Assembly (NCBI RefSeq): GCF_001306415.1 | Contig: NZ_LDJX01000006.1 | Location: forward strand, 124,001-188,000 | DNA: 64,000 bases | Source: Croceitalea dokdonensis DOKDO 023 | GTDB lineage: Bacteria; Bacteroidota; Bacteroidia; Flavobacteriales; Flavobacteriaceae | Reading direction: 5' to 3' | Shown here: positions 28,986 through 37,976 of the stretch, in pieces | Layout of the letters: the number at the start of each line of letters is the position of its first letter | How positions within the stretch are numbered: position 1 is the first letter of the stretch | Notes under the pieces: model-generated | Told to the model about the DNA's origin: nothing | The model's database searches: none | What the model saw: the letters and a program-made list of their open reading frames with translations, nothing else | Made by a program: the position numbers and the translations under genes

Positions 28986-30854
28986 ATGTTTGAAAAGGAA
29001 TATGATGTAATTGTAGTTGGTGGTGGTCACGCAGGAGCGGAAGCCGCAGCCGCAGCCGCAAATATGGGGTCTAGGACTTTGTTGGTCACAATGAACTTGC
29101 AAACTATAGGTCAGATGTCCTGTAATCCTGCCATGGGAGGGATTGCAAAAGGCCAGATCGTTCGTGAGATCGATGCCTTGGGAGGTTATAGTGGTATAGT
29201 AACCGATAAATCAGTCATTCAGTTTAAAATGCTGAACAAATCCAAAGGTCCCGCGATGTGGAGTCCACGTGCCCAAAATGACAGAATGCGTTTTGCGGAG
29301 GAGTGGCGTTTAGCATTAGAAAGCACGCCAAATGTGGATTTTTATCAAGAAATGGTTTCCGGGTTATTGGTAAAAGGACAAAAAGTAGTTGGGGTGCGCA
29401 CTTCGTTAGGGCTGGACATAAGAGCAAAAGCGATTGTTTTAACGAATGGCACTTTTTTAAATGGCCTCATACATATAGGAGAGAAACAATTTGGGGGAGG
29501 CCGGGCTGGTGAAAAGGCAGCTACTGGGATTACGGAGCAGCTTACAGATTTTGGTTTTGTGTCTGGCCGGATGAAAACAGGAACCCCGCCAAGAGTGGAT
29601 GGGCGGTCCCTGGACTATACTAAAATGATACCACAACCTGGAGATGCAAAACCCGAAAAGTTTTCGTACCTGGCAACCAAAATACTTACCGAACAGCGAG
29701 ATTGTCACATGACGCATACCAGCGCCTTGGTTCATGATTTGTTGCGGGAAGGGTTTGATCGATCGCCAATGTTTAATGGAAGGATAAAAAGTATTGGCCC
29801 AAGGTACTGCCCCTCCATAGAGGATAAGATTCATCGGTTCGCGGATAAAGACGCCCATCAAATTTTTGTGGAACCGGAAGGCTGGCATACGGTTGAGGTT
29901 TATGTCAACGGATTTTCAACGTCCTTGCCAGAGGATGTTCAGTATAAAGCGTTAAAATCCGTTGTTGGTTTTGAGAATGTAAAATTCTTTAGACCGGGAT
30001 ATGCGATAGAGTATGATTATTTCCCACCTACACAATTAAAGCATAGCCTAGAAACAAAACTTGTGGATAATTTGTTCTTTGCGGGCCAAATCAATGGAAC
30101 AACGGGCTATGAGGAGGCCGCTTCCCAAGGGTTGATGGCAGGGATTAACGCACATCTTAAAATCACGGAGCAAGAGCCGTTTATTTTAAAGAGGGACGAG
30201 GCTTACATTGGGGTGCTCATAGATGATTTAATCACCAAGGGTACCGAGGAGCCTTATCGGATGTTTACCTCCAGGGCAGAGTATAGAACTTTGTTGCGAC
30301 AGGACAATGCGGATTTAAGGTTAACCCCACGTAGTTATAAACTTGGCCTAGCCAGTAGGGAACGGTTGGAACGAATGGAGGAAAAGGAACGGCGCTCAAA
30401 AGATTTTGTTTCATTCTTTAGGAACACAAGTTTTTCTCCAGAAGACATTAACCCTATTTTGGAAGAGCTAGAATCGTCCCCGGTAAAGCAGTCTGATAAA
30501 ATGTTTAAGGTGTTTTCTAGGCCTAAGGTGACCATGGAGCATATGAAGCGCTTGGCGCCAGTGGCAGATTATATTGTGGAGCATGCGTTGGATAATGAAG
30601 TGTTGGAACAAGCAGAGATTCAGGTAAAATATTCTGGGTACATCGCCAAAGAAAAGAATAATGCAGATAAGCTTTTGCGGCTAGAGAACATCAAAATCCC
30701 AGAGGGGTTTGATTATAGAAAGCTTAAATCTTTATCCTATGAAGCTCGTGAAAAACTGGAAGCTATAAGACCGGTTACCATTTCACAGGCGTCAAGAATT
30801 AGCGGCGTCTCACCTTCCGACGTGAGTGTGCTTTTGGTTTTTTTAGGCCGATAG
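28986..30854 (+). CDS. mnmG: tRNA uridine-5-carboxymethylaminomethyl modification enzyme MnmG
   Basis: A 622-residue FAD protein that, with MnmE, installs the carboxymethylaminomethyl group on U34 of certain tRNAs. The dinucleotide-binding GGGHAGAEAA motif starts at residue 12. Family signatures GGGRAGEKAATGIT and QINGTTGYEEAASQG are present, as is a C-terminal helical domain ending in the SRISGVSP region. Length is normal. mnmG (gidA) lies near the replication origin in many bacteria, which suits the parS-like sites on both sides. It is third in the DUF4175-ybeY-mnmG run. Confidence 0.98.
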   Translation: MFEKEYDVIVVGGGHAGAEAAAAAANMGSRTLLVTMNLQTIGQMSCNPAMGGIAKGQIVREIDALGGYSGIVTDKSVIQFKMLNKSKGPAMWSPRAQNDRMRFAEEWRLALESTPNVDFYQEMVSGLLVKGQKVVGVRTSLGLDIRAKAIVLTNGTFLNGLIHIGEKQFGGGRAGEKAATGITEQLTDFGFVSGRMKTGTPPRVDGRSLDYTKMIPQPGDAKPEKFSYLATKILTEQRDCHMTHTSALVHDLLREGFDRSPMFNGRIKSIGPRYCPSIEDKIHRFADKDAHQIFVEPEGWHTVEVYVNGFSTSLPEDVQYKALKSVVGFENVKFFRPGYAIEYDYFPPTQLKHSLETKLVDNLFFAGQINGTTGYEEAASQGLMAGINAHLKITEQEPFILKRDEAYIGVLIDDLITKGTEEPYRMFTSRAEYRTLLRQDNADLRLTPRSYKLGLASRERLERMEEKERRSKDFVSFFRNTSFSPEDINPILEELESSPVKQSDKMFKVFSRPKVTMEHMKRLAPVADYIVEHALDNEVLEQAEIQVKYSGYIAKEKNNADKLLRLENIKIPEGFDYRKLKSLSYEAREKLEAIRPVTISQASRISGVSPSDVSVLLVFLGR

Positions 30855-30861
30855 CGTATAA

Positions 30862-30877
30862 TGTTCCACGTGGAACC
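30862..30877. promoter_or_regulatory. parS: parS-like site 2 (ParB/Spo0J centromere)
   Basis: TGTTCCACGTGGAACC matches site 1 at 15 of 16 positions. It lies 8 bp after the mnmG stop codon, outside any gene, so coding constraint does not explain it. Confidence 0.75.
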
Positions 30878-31078
30878 TGTTTGATTTAGGCTGCCGGTAA
30901 AACGGTCTCACGACTGTTAGAACGGTATCAAAATGTGAGCCTAATGAATTAAAACACCCAGATTGCTGCTGTATTAGTATCACCGAGTTAGACGAACCCC
31001 TTTTTGAACCATTTCGCGATGGCCAAAGAATTTAAAGTATCTTCGGACCCAAAAAAAGCGCTTCTATTAGGAACTAAC

Positions 31079-31909
31079 ATGAAGTTATTTTTAAAAACAA
31101 AGGATTTCCCCGTATCCCAAGAAGTCTTTGAATTGCGTTATAACGATTCAAAAGATATGCTCATCACTACCCCAAGGCCAAAAGACCTAAAACCTTATTA
31201 TGAAAGTGAAGACTATATTTCCCACACGGACTCCAGCAAAAGTTTGGTGGACAAACTCTATCAATGGGTAAAGCGCTACAGCCTAGAAAAGAAACTTAGC
31301 TTAATTAATGGTCTTGGGACAAAGGGCAAGTCGCTTTTGGATATTGGCGCTGGCACCGGTGATTTTTGTATATCGGCCAAAAATGCCCATTGGATGGTTG
31401 ATGGCGTAGAGCCCAGTGCTAAAGCTAGGGAAAAAGCAAAACAAAAAGGGTGTATACTAAGAGCGGACTTAGACGCCTTATTTTCTTCGAAGTTTGACGT
31501 GATTACATTATGGCATGTATTGGAACATGTCCCAGATTTGGAAAATACCGTGGCCAAGATATTGACATTGCTTCACCACCAAGGAGCCCTGGTCATTGCT
31601 GTACCCAATTTTAAATCGTACGACGCTGATTACTACGGGACGCATTGGGCAGCCTTTGACGTGCCTCGCCATCTGTGGCATTTTTCAAAACCTGCCATTA
31701 TACGGATGTTTAAGAAGTACGACTGGGAGGTAGTTCGCACCAAGCCAATGCTGTTTGATGCTTTTTATGTGGCGATTCTGTCGGAACGGTACAAATCCGG
31801 AAAGCAAAATTTGTTGAAGGCATTTTTTGTTGGTTTGATTTCCAATATCAATGGTTTTTTCACCAAAGAGTACTCTTCCCACATTTATATCCTTAAAAAG
31901 CGAAAATAA
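31079..31909 (+). CDS. Class I SAM-dependent methyltransferase
   Basis: The frame is open from 31004, but the ATG at 31079 (MKLFLKTKDFPVSQE) is more family-like, giving 276 residues. The SAM-binding motif I LLDIGAGTGDF sits near residue 83. A motif II-like VITLWHVLEHVPD lies near 140-152, with the usual acidic residue after motif I at GVEPSA. The N-terminal segment resembles the cysteine-free head of related Bacteroidota methyltransferases. The substrate cannot be read from sequence. It follows mnmG after a 224-bp gap containing a parS-like site and is probably transcribed separately. Confidence 0.85.
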   Translation: MKLFLKTKDFPVSQEVFELRYNDSKDMLITTPRPKDLKPYYESEDYISHTDSSKSLVDKLYQWVKRYSLEKKLSLINGLGTKGKSLLDIGAGTGDFCISAKNAHWMVDGVEPSAKAREKAKQKGCILRADLDALFSSKFDVITLWHVLEHVPDLENTVAKILTLLHHQGALVIAVPNFKSYDADYYGTHWAAFDVPRHLWHFSKPAIIRMFKKYDWEVVRTKPMLFDAFYVAILSERYKSGKQNLLKAFFVGLISNINGFFTKEYSSHIYILKKRK

Positions 31910-32103
31910 AGACCACTGTTGCCTTTTGTTTTTTCAACCTTTACCATAAGTATCAATTCCGCTAAAACCTTCGTAGGGTTGCTAAAAACAAGTCAGTTTT
32001 AATAAGCTTCCATTATGGTAAATAAATGTAGCCATAGAATCGCCTTATACAACGGCTTGTTAAGAAAAATTCTTGATTTTAAGGAAATGGTATTCTCTTT
32101 TTA

Positions 32104-32111
32104 TATTTTTG
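32104..32111 (+). promoter_or_regulatory. -7 promoter element of the Skp-like lipoprotein gene
   Basis: TATTTTTG, an exact TAnnTTTG match, lies 20 nt upstream of the ATG at 32132. It supports that start over the longer open frame beginning at 32015. Confidence 0.55.
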
Positions 32112-32131
32112 CCGCACTTAAAACTAAAGAG

Positions 32132-32638
32132 ATGAAAAAATTAGTTATGTTGCTTGCGGTTGTCTTAATGGCATCATGCCAGCAGAATAAAATTGGTTTT
32201 GTAGATAATGTAAAGCTAATGGACAAGTACCAGGAAAAGCTTGATATTGAAGCTAAGTTCAAAACCAAGGCCGAAACCCTCAATAAGAAGCGGGATAGTA
32301 TTTCCCAAGCTTTTCAGATAGAGGTTCAAGCTTTCCAGGCCAAGGCCCAGAGAATGGCGCAAAGTAAGGCACAAGAGGAGTACGGGCTCATCCAGCAGAG
32401 AGGCCAGTTTATGGGCCAGCAATTGCAACAAGAAGAGCAGCAGCTACAGGCTGCCGGCCAAACGGAGATGGATAGTGTTATCACAAAGGTAAAGCGGGAA
32501 ATCCAAGCCTACGGCAAAGCCAACGGATACACCTATATCCTGGGTGGTGGTGATGGCGGAAGTGTATTGTATGGAGCTGAAGCACAAGACCTTACGGAAG
32601 AAATAATCAAAATTTTGAACGATTCTTACAAGAAATAG
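32132..32638 (+). CDS. Skp/OmpH-like periplasmic chaperone, predicted lipoprotein
   Basis: From the ATG at 32132 the protein has 168 residues, with a lipobox MASC (lipid-bearing Cys16). The mature part begins KIGFVDNVKLMDKYQ, the Skp/OmpH signature strand, followed by a long Gln/Glu/Lys-rich coiled coil (about residues 35-125) and the closing GYTYILGGGDGGSVLYG segment. Skp-type proteins hold unfolded outer-membrane proteins in the periplasm. A lipid anchor is not the classical Skp arrangement, so this may be a membrane-tethered variant. It ends in a strong intrinsic terminator. Confidence 0.85.
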   Translation: MKKLVMLLAVVLMASCQQNKIGFVDNVKLMDKYQEKLDIEAKFKTKAETLNKKRDSISQAFQIEVQAFQAKAQRMAQSKAQEEYGLIQQRGQFMGQQLQQEEQQLQAAGQTEMDSVITKVKREIQAYGKANGYTYILGGGDGGSVLYGAEAQDLTEEIIKILNDSYKK

Positions 32639-32655
32639 ACCTAGTCTTCAAAATT

Positions 32656-32687
32656 AAAAAAGCCTTGGTGTACACCAAGGCTTTTTT
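32656..32687 (+). terminator. Intrinsic terminator, possibly bidirectional
   Basis: A perfect 20-bp inverted repeat (GCCTTGGTGTACACCAAGGC) is preceded by a run of A and followed by TTTTTT. It is 18 nt after the stop of the Skp-like gene. The A-run on the other side could also end transcripts from the DoxX-like gene. Confidence 0.88.
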
Positions 32688-32796
32688 ATTGGCCACTTGG
32701 GTTCCAAACGCCCTAAGCTAGCAGAACCGGTCAACCCCATTTTAGGGGAGAAGTATATTGGACAGAAGAATACCACTGCATCCTGCACCCAATTGT

Positions 32797-33198
32797 TTAC
32801 GACTGCACCAAAAACAATAAGAACACAGCGGGTACCAAATAAACGGTGATAGTCTGCGCACCAACATACTCTTTAGCCAATCGCTGTCCAAAGAACAGCA
32901 TTAGTAAGGCAATGCAGGACACCAGCGCTCCATAAAAGGCAAAAACGGTATTGTTGTGTAAGATGATATGAACCAAACCCATCACGGATAAAATCCCAGC
33001 AATAATCTCTGTTACCGTAACAATGGCCAGAAGAATTGGCACACTCTTTTTTAACGGAGATTGGGCAAAATGGCCGGTGAGCCAACTTAGGTTCCCTTTC
33101 CAATCCGTCACTTTGTCAAAACCACTTTGTAAAAAGGTAATAGCAAGAAAAATAAGCAAGATGCTTTCTGCGGCGTTCTCTTTAAAATAAATTTCCAT
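32797..33198 (-). CDS. DoxX-like integral membrane protein
   Basis: A 133-residue protein with four predicted membrane helices (about 10-28, 52-72, 82-104 and 113-131). The LIFLAITFLQSGFDKVTDWKG segment matches the DoxX-type head, with a Gly-Phe-Asp-Lys turn after the first helix. DoxX family members are linked to quinone or thiol redox roles, but the activity of this branch is unknown. It starts 8 nt after the holB stop, so it is probably the second gene of a holB transcript. Confidence 0.75.
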   Translation of the reverse strand: MEIYFKENAAESILLIFLAITFLQSGFDKVTDWKGNLSWLTGHFAQSPLKKSVPILLAIVTVTEIIAGILSVMGLVHIILHNNTVFAFYGALVSCIALLMLFFGQRLAKEYVGAQTITVYLVPAVFLLFLVQS

Positions 33199-33206
33199 AA
33201 TCTGGT

Positions 33207-34358
33207 TTATGCGGCCTTTGCATGCAAAAGCCTGGTTAACTTAATTGATAAATCAGTGAAGATTATTTTTGAATTTCCGTTGCGTTCCACGTGGTAAATG
33301 GCTTCCTCCAGTAATGCCGTCATCTCCAGTATGTTGTTTTCATGAACAAAGGGGGCAAATTTTTCAAGCTTAAAACCATCTACCTGCATTTTGGTATACA
33401 CTAGGGAGGGGCTATTGTAATTTAAAAGAAGCGCCTGGCGTATAGTGGCCAAGCAGTAGCGCAAAAATTTTTTTTGTACCTCCCTACCTTGTTTGGCCAC
33501 TTCATCACTCCAGAGCAACAAGTCGTGTATGGCTGCTTTATTTCCTTTTGCCTTAAATGCACTGCGCACCCATTGTACAAACCATTTTTCAAAGACAAGA
33601 TCTTCAGAATCTTGGTTCATGATATCTAGGGCCTTATTAAAATTACCATTGGCTTCATGGGCAATACGGTTGGCCTCACTGGCAGACATCCCTTTCTGGA
33701 CCAATGCCTTTGCAATAGTGGGCTCAGGTAAAGGAGGAAAACTTAGCAATTGGCAACGGGATCTTATGGTGCCGATGACCTGGTCCTCATTCTCCGCAAT
33801 GAGTATAAGCACTGTTTGTGCGGGAGGCTCTTCAATAAGTTTGAGCAATTTGTTGGAGGCGGCAATATTCATCCGGTCTGCCATCCAAATAATCATCACC
33901 TTATACCCCCCCTCGTATGACTTTAAACTGAGCTTTTTTACGATATCCTTGGCTTCATCTACCCCAATCTGCCCCTGTTTTTTTTCAATTCCAATGGCCC
34001 TGTACCAGTCAAAAAGATTACCATACGGCTGTTCTAATAGAAATTGTCTCCATTCTGTAAGGTAGTGATCACTCACCGCATGGCTTTTTACCTTGTCTGA
34101 ATTGGAAACGGGAAACGCAAAATGAAGATCTGGATGGGAAAGCGACCCCATTTTAAGATTACAGGCCTGGTTACCGGTATTGTTTTCGCCTTGGCTATTT
34201 CCGCACAATAAATATTGGGCATAGGCTAGTGCAAGAGGCAAGGTGCCGGAACCTTCAGGGCCCACAAAAAGTTGCGCATGTGGTATGCGGCCCTCATCCG
34301 CTGAGGTGGTCAGGTGTTTTTTTAGGTGTTGCAATCCCAAAACGTCTTTAAACAGCAT
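33207..34358 (-). CDS. holB: DNA polymerase III delta' subunit
   Basis: The 383-residue clamp-loader subunit of the replicative polymerase. The N-terminal FKDVLGLQHLKKHL and IPHAQLFVGPEGSGTLPLA (degenerate P-loop, as usual for delta') are present. So are the KLLKLIEEPPAQTVLILIAEN segment near residue 175 and TIRSRCQLLSFPPL near 210, the sensor-1 and SRC region of the clamp-loader ATPases. The zinc-binding Cys cluster of gamma/tau is absent, which separates it from dnaX. A -7 element is placed only 4 nt from the ATG. Confidence 0.93.
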   Translation of the reverse strand: MLFKDVLGLQHLKKHLTTSADEGRIPHAQLFVGPEGSGTLPLALAYAQYLLCGNSQGENNTGNQACNLKMGSLSHPDLHFAFPVSNSDKVKSHAVSDHYLTEWRQFLLEQPYGNLFDWYRAIGIEKKQGQIGVDEAKDIVKKLSLKSYEGGYKVMIIWMADRMNIAASNKLLKLIEEPPAQTVLILIAENEDQVIGTIRSRCQLLSFPPLPEPTIAKALVQKGMSASEANRIAHEANGNFNKALDIMNQDSEDLVFEKWFVQWVRSAFKAKGNKAAIHDLLLWSDEVAKQGREVQKKFLRYCLATIRQALLLNYNSPSLVYTKMQVDGFKLEKFAPFVHENNILEMTALLEEAIYHVERNGNSKIIFTDLSIKLTRLLHAKAA

Positions 34359-34362
34359 AGGG

Positions 34363-34370
34363 CAAATATA
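34363..34370 (-). promoter_or_regulatory. -7 promoter element of holB, almost touching the start codon
   Basis: On the minus strand this reads TATATTTG, exact TAnnTTTG. Only 4 nt separate it from the holB ATG at 34358, so a start point at the usual distance would give a leader of about one nucleotide or none. Confidence 0.5.
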
Positions 34371-34769
34371 CGTTTTAGTGCTAAAGGAATTTTAGGGAAG
34401 AATTTAGCTACAGTTATATGGGTTGCACTCGTTTCACAGGATGTTTTACCTATCAACATAAAAGCCTTTAGGTTGGGTTTATACACCATATCATAAGTAC
34501 GATGCTTGCGGCACCAAGTATAATTCTCCTATTACGTAGGTTTAGTTTTAAACAAATTAAAGTTTAAAGACTCCCCTATATAGCTTGCCTGCAAGCTTCT
34601 GTGTTGACTGCCAAAGCCAATCCCTCTTTTGTTAATTGTGTACTTCATTTGAAGAGACCACTCAATTTTAAAGTATTAACATGCAGTTAACCCACATCCA
34701 GTCTCCCAAAAACCCTACAAGGATTAAAATTTAGCCTTTTACTAGCTTCTTTGGCGTAAATGAAATCTT

Positions 34770-34777
34770 TACATTTG
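34770..34777 (+). promoter_or_regulatory. -7 promoter element of pgk
   Basis: TACATTTG matches TAnnTTTG, 22 nt before the pgk ATG. A TTG at 34751-34753 could serve as a -33 element, although the 16-nt spacer is slightly short. Confidence 0.6.
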
Positions 34778-34799
34778 ATATTCAAACCTATTTTACCAT

Positions 34800-35990
34800 A
34801 TGAAAACACTAGAGGATTTCAATTTTAAAGATAAAAAAGCATTGATTCGGGTAGATTTTAATGTTCCCTTGGATACGGAGTTCAATGTTACCGATACCAG
34901 CCGTATTGAAGCTGCGAGGCCAACCGTGCTTAAAGTGCTGGAAGATGGCGGCAGTGCCGTTTTAATGAGCCATATGGGAAGGCCAAAAGGACAACGCAAT
35001 GAGGACATGTCCTTAAAGCACATTTGTAATACCGTATCCGATGTTATTGGAGTCCAAGTGAAATTTGTGGAAGACTGTGTGGGTGAAAAGGTAGAAGAAG
35101 CCGTCGCCAATCTCCAAAGTGGTGAAATTTTATTGTTGGAAAACCTGCGTTTTTACAATGAAGAAACCAATGGTGACAAGGATTTTGCAAAACAACTTTC
35201 TAACTTTGGCGACATTTACATTAATGATGCCTTTGGTACCGCACACAGGGCACATGCTTCCACAACCGTTGTGGCTCAGTTCTTTGCGGAAAACAAGTGT
35301 TTTGGCTATTTGTTGGCCAAAGAGATCAAGGCCATAGAAAAGGTGATGGCTACCGGAGAAAAACCGGTGACCGCCATTTTAGGAGGTGCCAAGGTATCCT
35401 CTAAAATTACCATAATAGAGAACATTTTGGACAAGGTAGACCATTTGATTATAGGTGGAGGGATGACCTATACTTTTGTTAAGGCAAAAGGCGGAAAGGT
35501 TGGAAATTCCATCTGCGAAGACGATAAAATGGAGTTGGCGTTGGACATATTAAAGCAAGCACAGGCCAAAGGGGTAGAAGTCCATATCCCAGTGGATGTA
35601 GTGGCAGCTGACGATTTTAACAATAACGCCAATACCCAAACGGTGGCCGTTGACCAAATACCCGACGGATGGCAAGGTTTGGATGCAGGGCCTGCTACCT
35701 TGGCCCATTTTAAGGAGGTGATCTTAAAATCCAAAACCATTCTTTGGAACGGTCCTGTTGGGGTTTTTGAAATGGAAAGTTTTGCGCATGGAACCATTGC
35801 AATTGGCCACGCTATCGATGAAGCTACCCAAAGCGGGGCCTTTTCCTTGGTTGGTGGGGGTGATTCTGTTGCGGCAGTAAAGCAATTTGGTTTTGAGGAC
35901 AAGGTGAGTTACGTTTCTACGGGCGGGGGCGCCATGTTAGAGAGTTTGGAGGGCAAAACCCTGCCGGGTATCGCCGCAATATTAGGCTAG
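34800..35990 (+). CDS. pgk: Phosphoglycerate kinase
   Basis: The glycolytic enzyme that transfers phosphate from 1,3-bisphosphoglycerate to ADP. The N-terminal substrate-binding signature [12 protein letters not shown] (about 14-25) is present, as is [31 protein letters not shown]. The C-terminal nucleotide-binding [13 protein letters not shown] lies near residue 349, followed by [20 protein letters not shown]. The 396 residues are the normal bacterial length. It appears monocistronic, with its own -7 promoter element. Confidence 0.98.
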   Translation: MKTLEDFNFKDKKALIRVDFNVPLDTEFNVTDTSRIEAARPTVLKVLEDGGSAVLMSHMGRPKGQRNEDMSLKHICNTVSDVIGVQVKFVEDCVGEKVEEAVANLQSGEILLLENLRFYNEETNGDKDFAKQLSNFGDIYINDAFGTAHRAHASTTVVAQFFAENKCFGYLLAKEIKAIEKVMATGEKPVTAILGGAKVSSKITIIENILDKVDHLIIGGGMTYTFVKAKGGKVGNSICEDDKMELALDILKQAQAKGVEVHIPVDVVAADDFNNNANTQTVAVDQIPDGWQGLDAGPATLAHFKEVILKSKTILWNGPVGVFEMESFAHGTIAIGHAIDEATQSGAFSLVGGGDSVAAVKQFGFEDKVSYVSTGGGAMLESLEGKTLPGIAAILG

Positions 35991-36096
35991 GACAGTCGTT
36001 ATCGATAAACGGAACTTATGTTTTTTTGAGTTTTTAACTTGAAAAGACTTTATTTTTTAAAGAAAAAACCGCATTTTCGTCAGTCCCCCTTAATCG

Positions 36097-37689
36097 ATGA
36101 TTCTTATGAAATGCATTTCCCTTATTTCAGTGTTACTCTTTAGTTTGCTTATGACAAGCGTGGGCAATGCACAGACCAATGATTCCATCGCCGGCGGTTT
36201 GCCGGAAACAGCACCTAAAACCATCACGGACGCCGCTGTAACTATTTCCCCTTTGACCGAAAAGACCAAACCAAAAACCCTACAGGATAGGTTGGATGCG
36301 TACGCTTATGATAGCCTATGGCTTGCAGAGTTAAATGCCAACCGTCTCATTTCAGAGATTTTTGCACAAGCGGTCAACGATACCACAAACAACCTTAATA
36401 ACTATGTTGTGGATTTGCCAACCGACACCCTGAAGGCAAGATTGGCCGCACTGGACGAGAAAACTCCTTTTAAAATAGCCTACAACCCATCCCTGGAACT
36501 CGTCATCAAATCTTTTTTGACTAGGAAACGCGGTTTAATGGAACGGATGTTAACGGCAAGCCAATTTTATTTTCCGCTTTTTGAACAGGAAATGGACGCA
36601 CAGGATGTTCCGTTGGAAATGAAATATCTGGCGATTGTGGAATCTGCCCTAAATCCAAAAGCAAGGTCTAGGGTGGGTGCAACCGGACTTTGGCAATTTA
36701 TGTTCGCCACCGGAAAAATGTACGGGTTGGATGTAAGTAGTTATGTAGACGAACGCAGTGATCCTATTGCTTCCACAAAGGCAGCAGCAAAATATTTAAA
36801 AAAACTACACGGTATATTTGATGATTGGGATTTGGCACTTGCTGCCTATAATTCTGGCCCTGGCAACGTTAATAAAGCGATAAGACGTTCTGGCGGATAC
36901 ACCAATTATTGGAACATTAGACGTAATCTGCCCAGGGAAACCGCTGGATATGTGCCTGCATTTTTGGCAACCATGTATGTTTTTGAATATGCTGCGGAGC
37001 ATGGTTTAAAACCTAAAACAGCAGAAAGAGCATATTTTGAAACAGATACAGTGCATGTAAAAGGGATGATCACCTTTGAACAGATATCCAAATTGTTGGA
37101 TATTTCTGTGGAGGAGCTAGAGCTATTGAACCCGCAGTATAAGCTTAACATTATTCCCCAGGTTAAAGGGGAAGATTATGTGCTTAGGCTACCCTATAAA
37201 CACATGGGCAAGTTTGTCACCAATGAGACGCAAATTTATGCACAGGCCAAGAAAGAGTTGGATTCCATTGAAAAACCACTTCCACAATTGGTCACCAGTT
37301 CTGACCGCATAAGGTATCGGGTTCGCAGTGGGGACTATCTTGGTAAGATTGCAGAACGTTATGGGGTTGGTGTGAGTCAAATAAAAGGCTGGAACGGCCT
37401 TAGGGGAAATAATTTGCGCGTTGGGCAACGATTGACCATCTATCCAAGGAAAGCAGTGGCAACAACAGAAACCAAGGCCACTCCAAACCAGCCTAAGCGA
37501 AGTAACGTCCCCGTTAAAATGCCAAAAGACCCTTCTAAGGTCCATGTGGTTCAATCAGGGGATTCTTTATGGACAATTTCTAGAAAGTATCCTGGCGTAA
37601 CCATTGATAATTTAAAGAAATGGAACGGCCTTAGCAGCAATAACCTAAAGCCTGGCACCAAATTACGCTTGTGTAATTGTTCCTCGTAA
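36097..37689 (+). CDS. MltD-like membrane-bound lytic murein transglycosylase with two LysM domains
   Basis: Begins with a signal peptide; the second ATG at 36106 (MKCISL) is an equally likely start. The catalytic SLT domain (about 165-320) has YLAIVESALNPKARSRVGATGLWQFM, with the expected catalytic Glu in VESA, and LALAAYNSGPGNV. Two LysM domains follow: one near 410-450 (IRYRVRSGDYLGKIAERYGV) and one near 485-527 (VHVVQSGDSLWTISRKYPGV). It should cleave peptidoglycan glycan strands in the periplasm, with LysM providing wall binding. Architecture and 530-residue length match MltD. Confidence 0.92.
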   Translation: MILMKCISLISVLLFSLLMTSVGNAQTNDSIAGGLPETAPKTITDAAVTISPLTEKTKPKTLQDRLDAYAYDSLWLAELNANRLISEIFAQAVNDTTNNLNNYVVDLPTDTLKARLAALDEKTPFKIAYNPSLELVIKSFLTRKRGLMERMLTASQFYFPLFEQEMDAQDVPLEMKYLAIVESALNPKARSRVGATGLWQFMFATGKMYGLDVSSYVDERSDPIASTKAAAKYLKKLHGIFDDWDLALAAYNSGPGNVNKAIRRSGGYTNYWNIRRNLPRETAGYVPAFLATMYVFEYAAEHGLKPKTAERAYFETDTVHVKGMITFEQISKLLDISVEELELLNPQYKLNIIPQVKGEDYVLRLPYKHMGKFVTNETQIYAQAKKELDSIEKPLPQLVTSSDRIRYRVRSGDYLGKIAERYGVGVSQIKGWNGLRGNNLRVGQRLTIYPRKAVATTETKATPNQPKRSNVPVKMPKDPSKVHVVQSGDSLWTISRKYPGVTIDNLKKWNGLSSNNLKPGTKLRLCNCSS

Positions 37690-37743
37690 ACAGCCCAATT
37701 GTTTTTAAGGTCTGCTTACTTTGGGCTACCGTTGCCTTTTAGT

Positions 37744-37768
37744 GCATCTTAACAAATGATGCTTTTTT
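37744..37768 (+). terminator. Weak intrinsic terminator after the mltD-like gene
   Basis: A short inverted repeat GCATC/GATGC with a 9-nt loop is directly followed by TTTTTT, about 55 nt past the stop codon. The 5-bp stem makes this tentative. Confidence 0.4.
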
Positions 37769-37976
37769 ATCCAACAAGTTAAAAGATGTTTACCAAAGGC
37801 CGTTTAGCCAGAACCGAATACCGCTTTACCCTTTAAAAAGACCCGGCCCAAAGGAACCGTATTTTAATTGCTATCCAAGCCTAATTTATGGATGTTTAGC
37901 ACGTTTGCCTCACCCAAATGGCCTGATGACTAGTTTAAGGGACAGTCAGTTTATAGAAATTGATTACTTTAGAATC

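Larger units (their letters stand above)
34359..34799. other. Divergent intergenic region between holB and pgk (441 bp)
   Basis: It holds the holB and pgk -7 elements at its two ends, each listed separately. The roughly 390 bp between them show no open frame or hairpin that I can support. Confidence 0.6.

Noticed and set aside
30882-30945. Imperfect inverted sequence (GGTCTCAC...GTGAGCC) after mnmG
   Set aside because: The arms are short and imperfect and no T-run follows, so it is not a convincing terminator or regulatory hairpin.
33283-33298. Third parS-like sequence around the CACGTG in holB
   Set aside because: It matches the palindrome at only 13 of 16 positions, is not symmetric and lies in conserved coding sequence (YHVERNG), so chance explains it.
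36001-36040. Possible terminator after pgk (CGTTATCGATAAACG and a T-run)
   Set aside because: The stem is only about 4-5 bp and the T-run lies more than 10 nt away; too weak to call.
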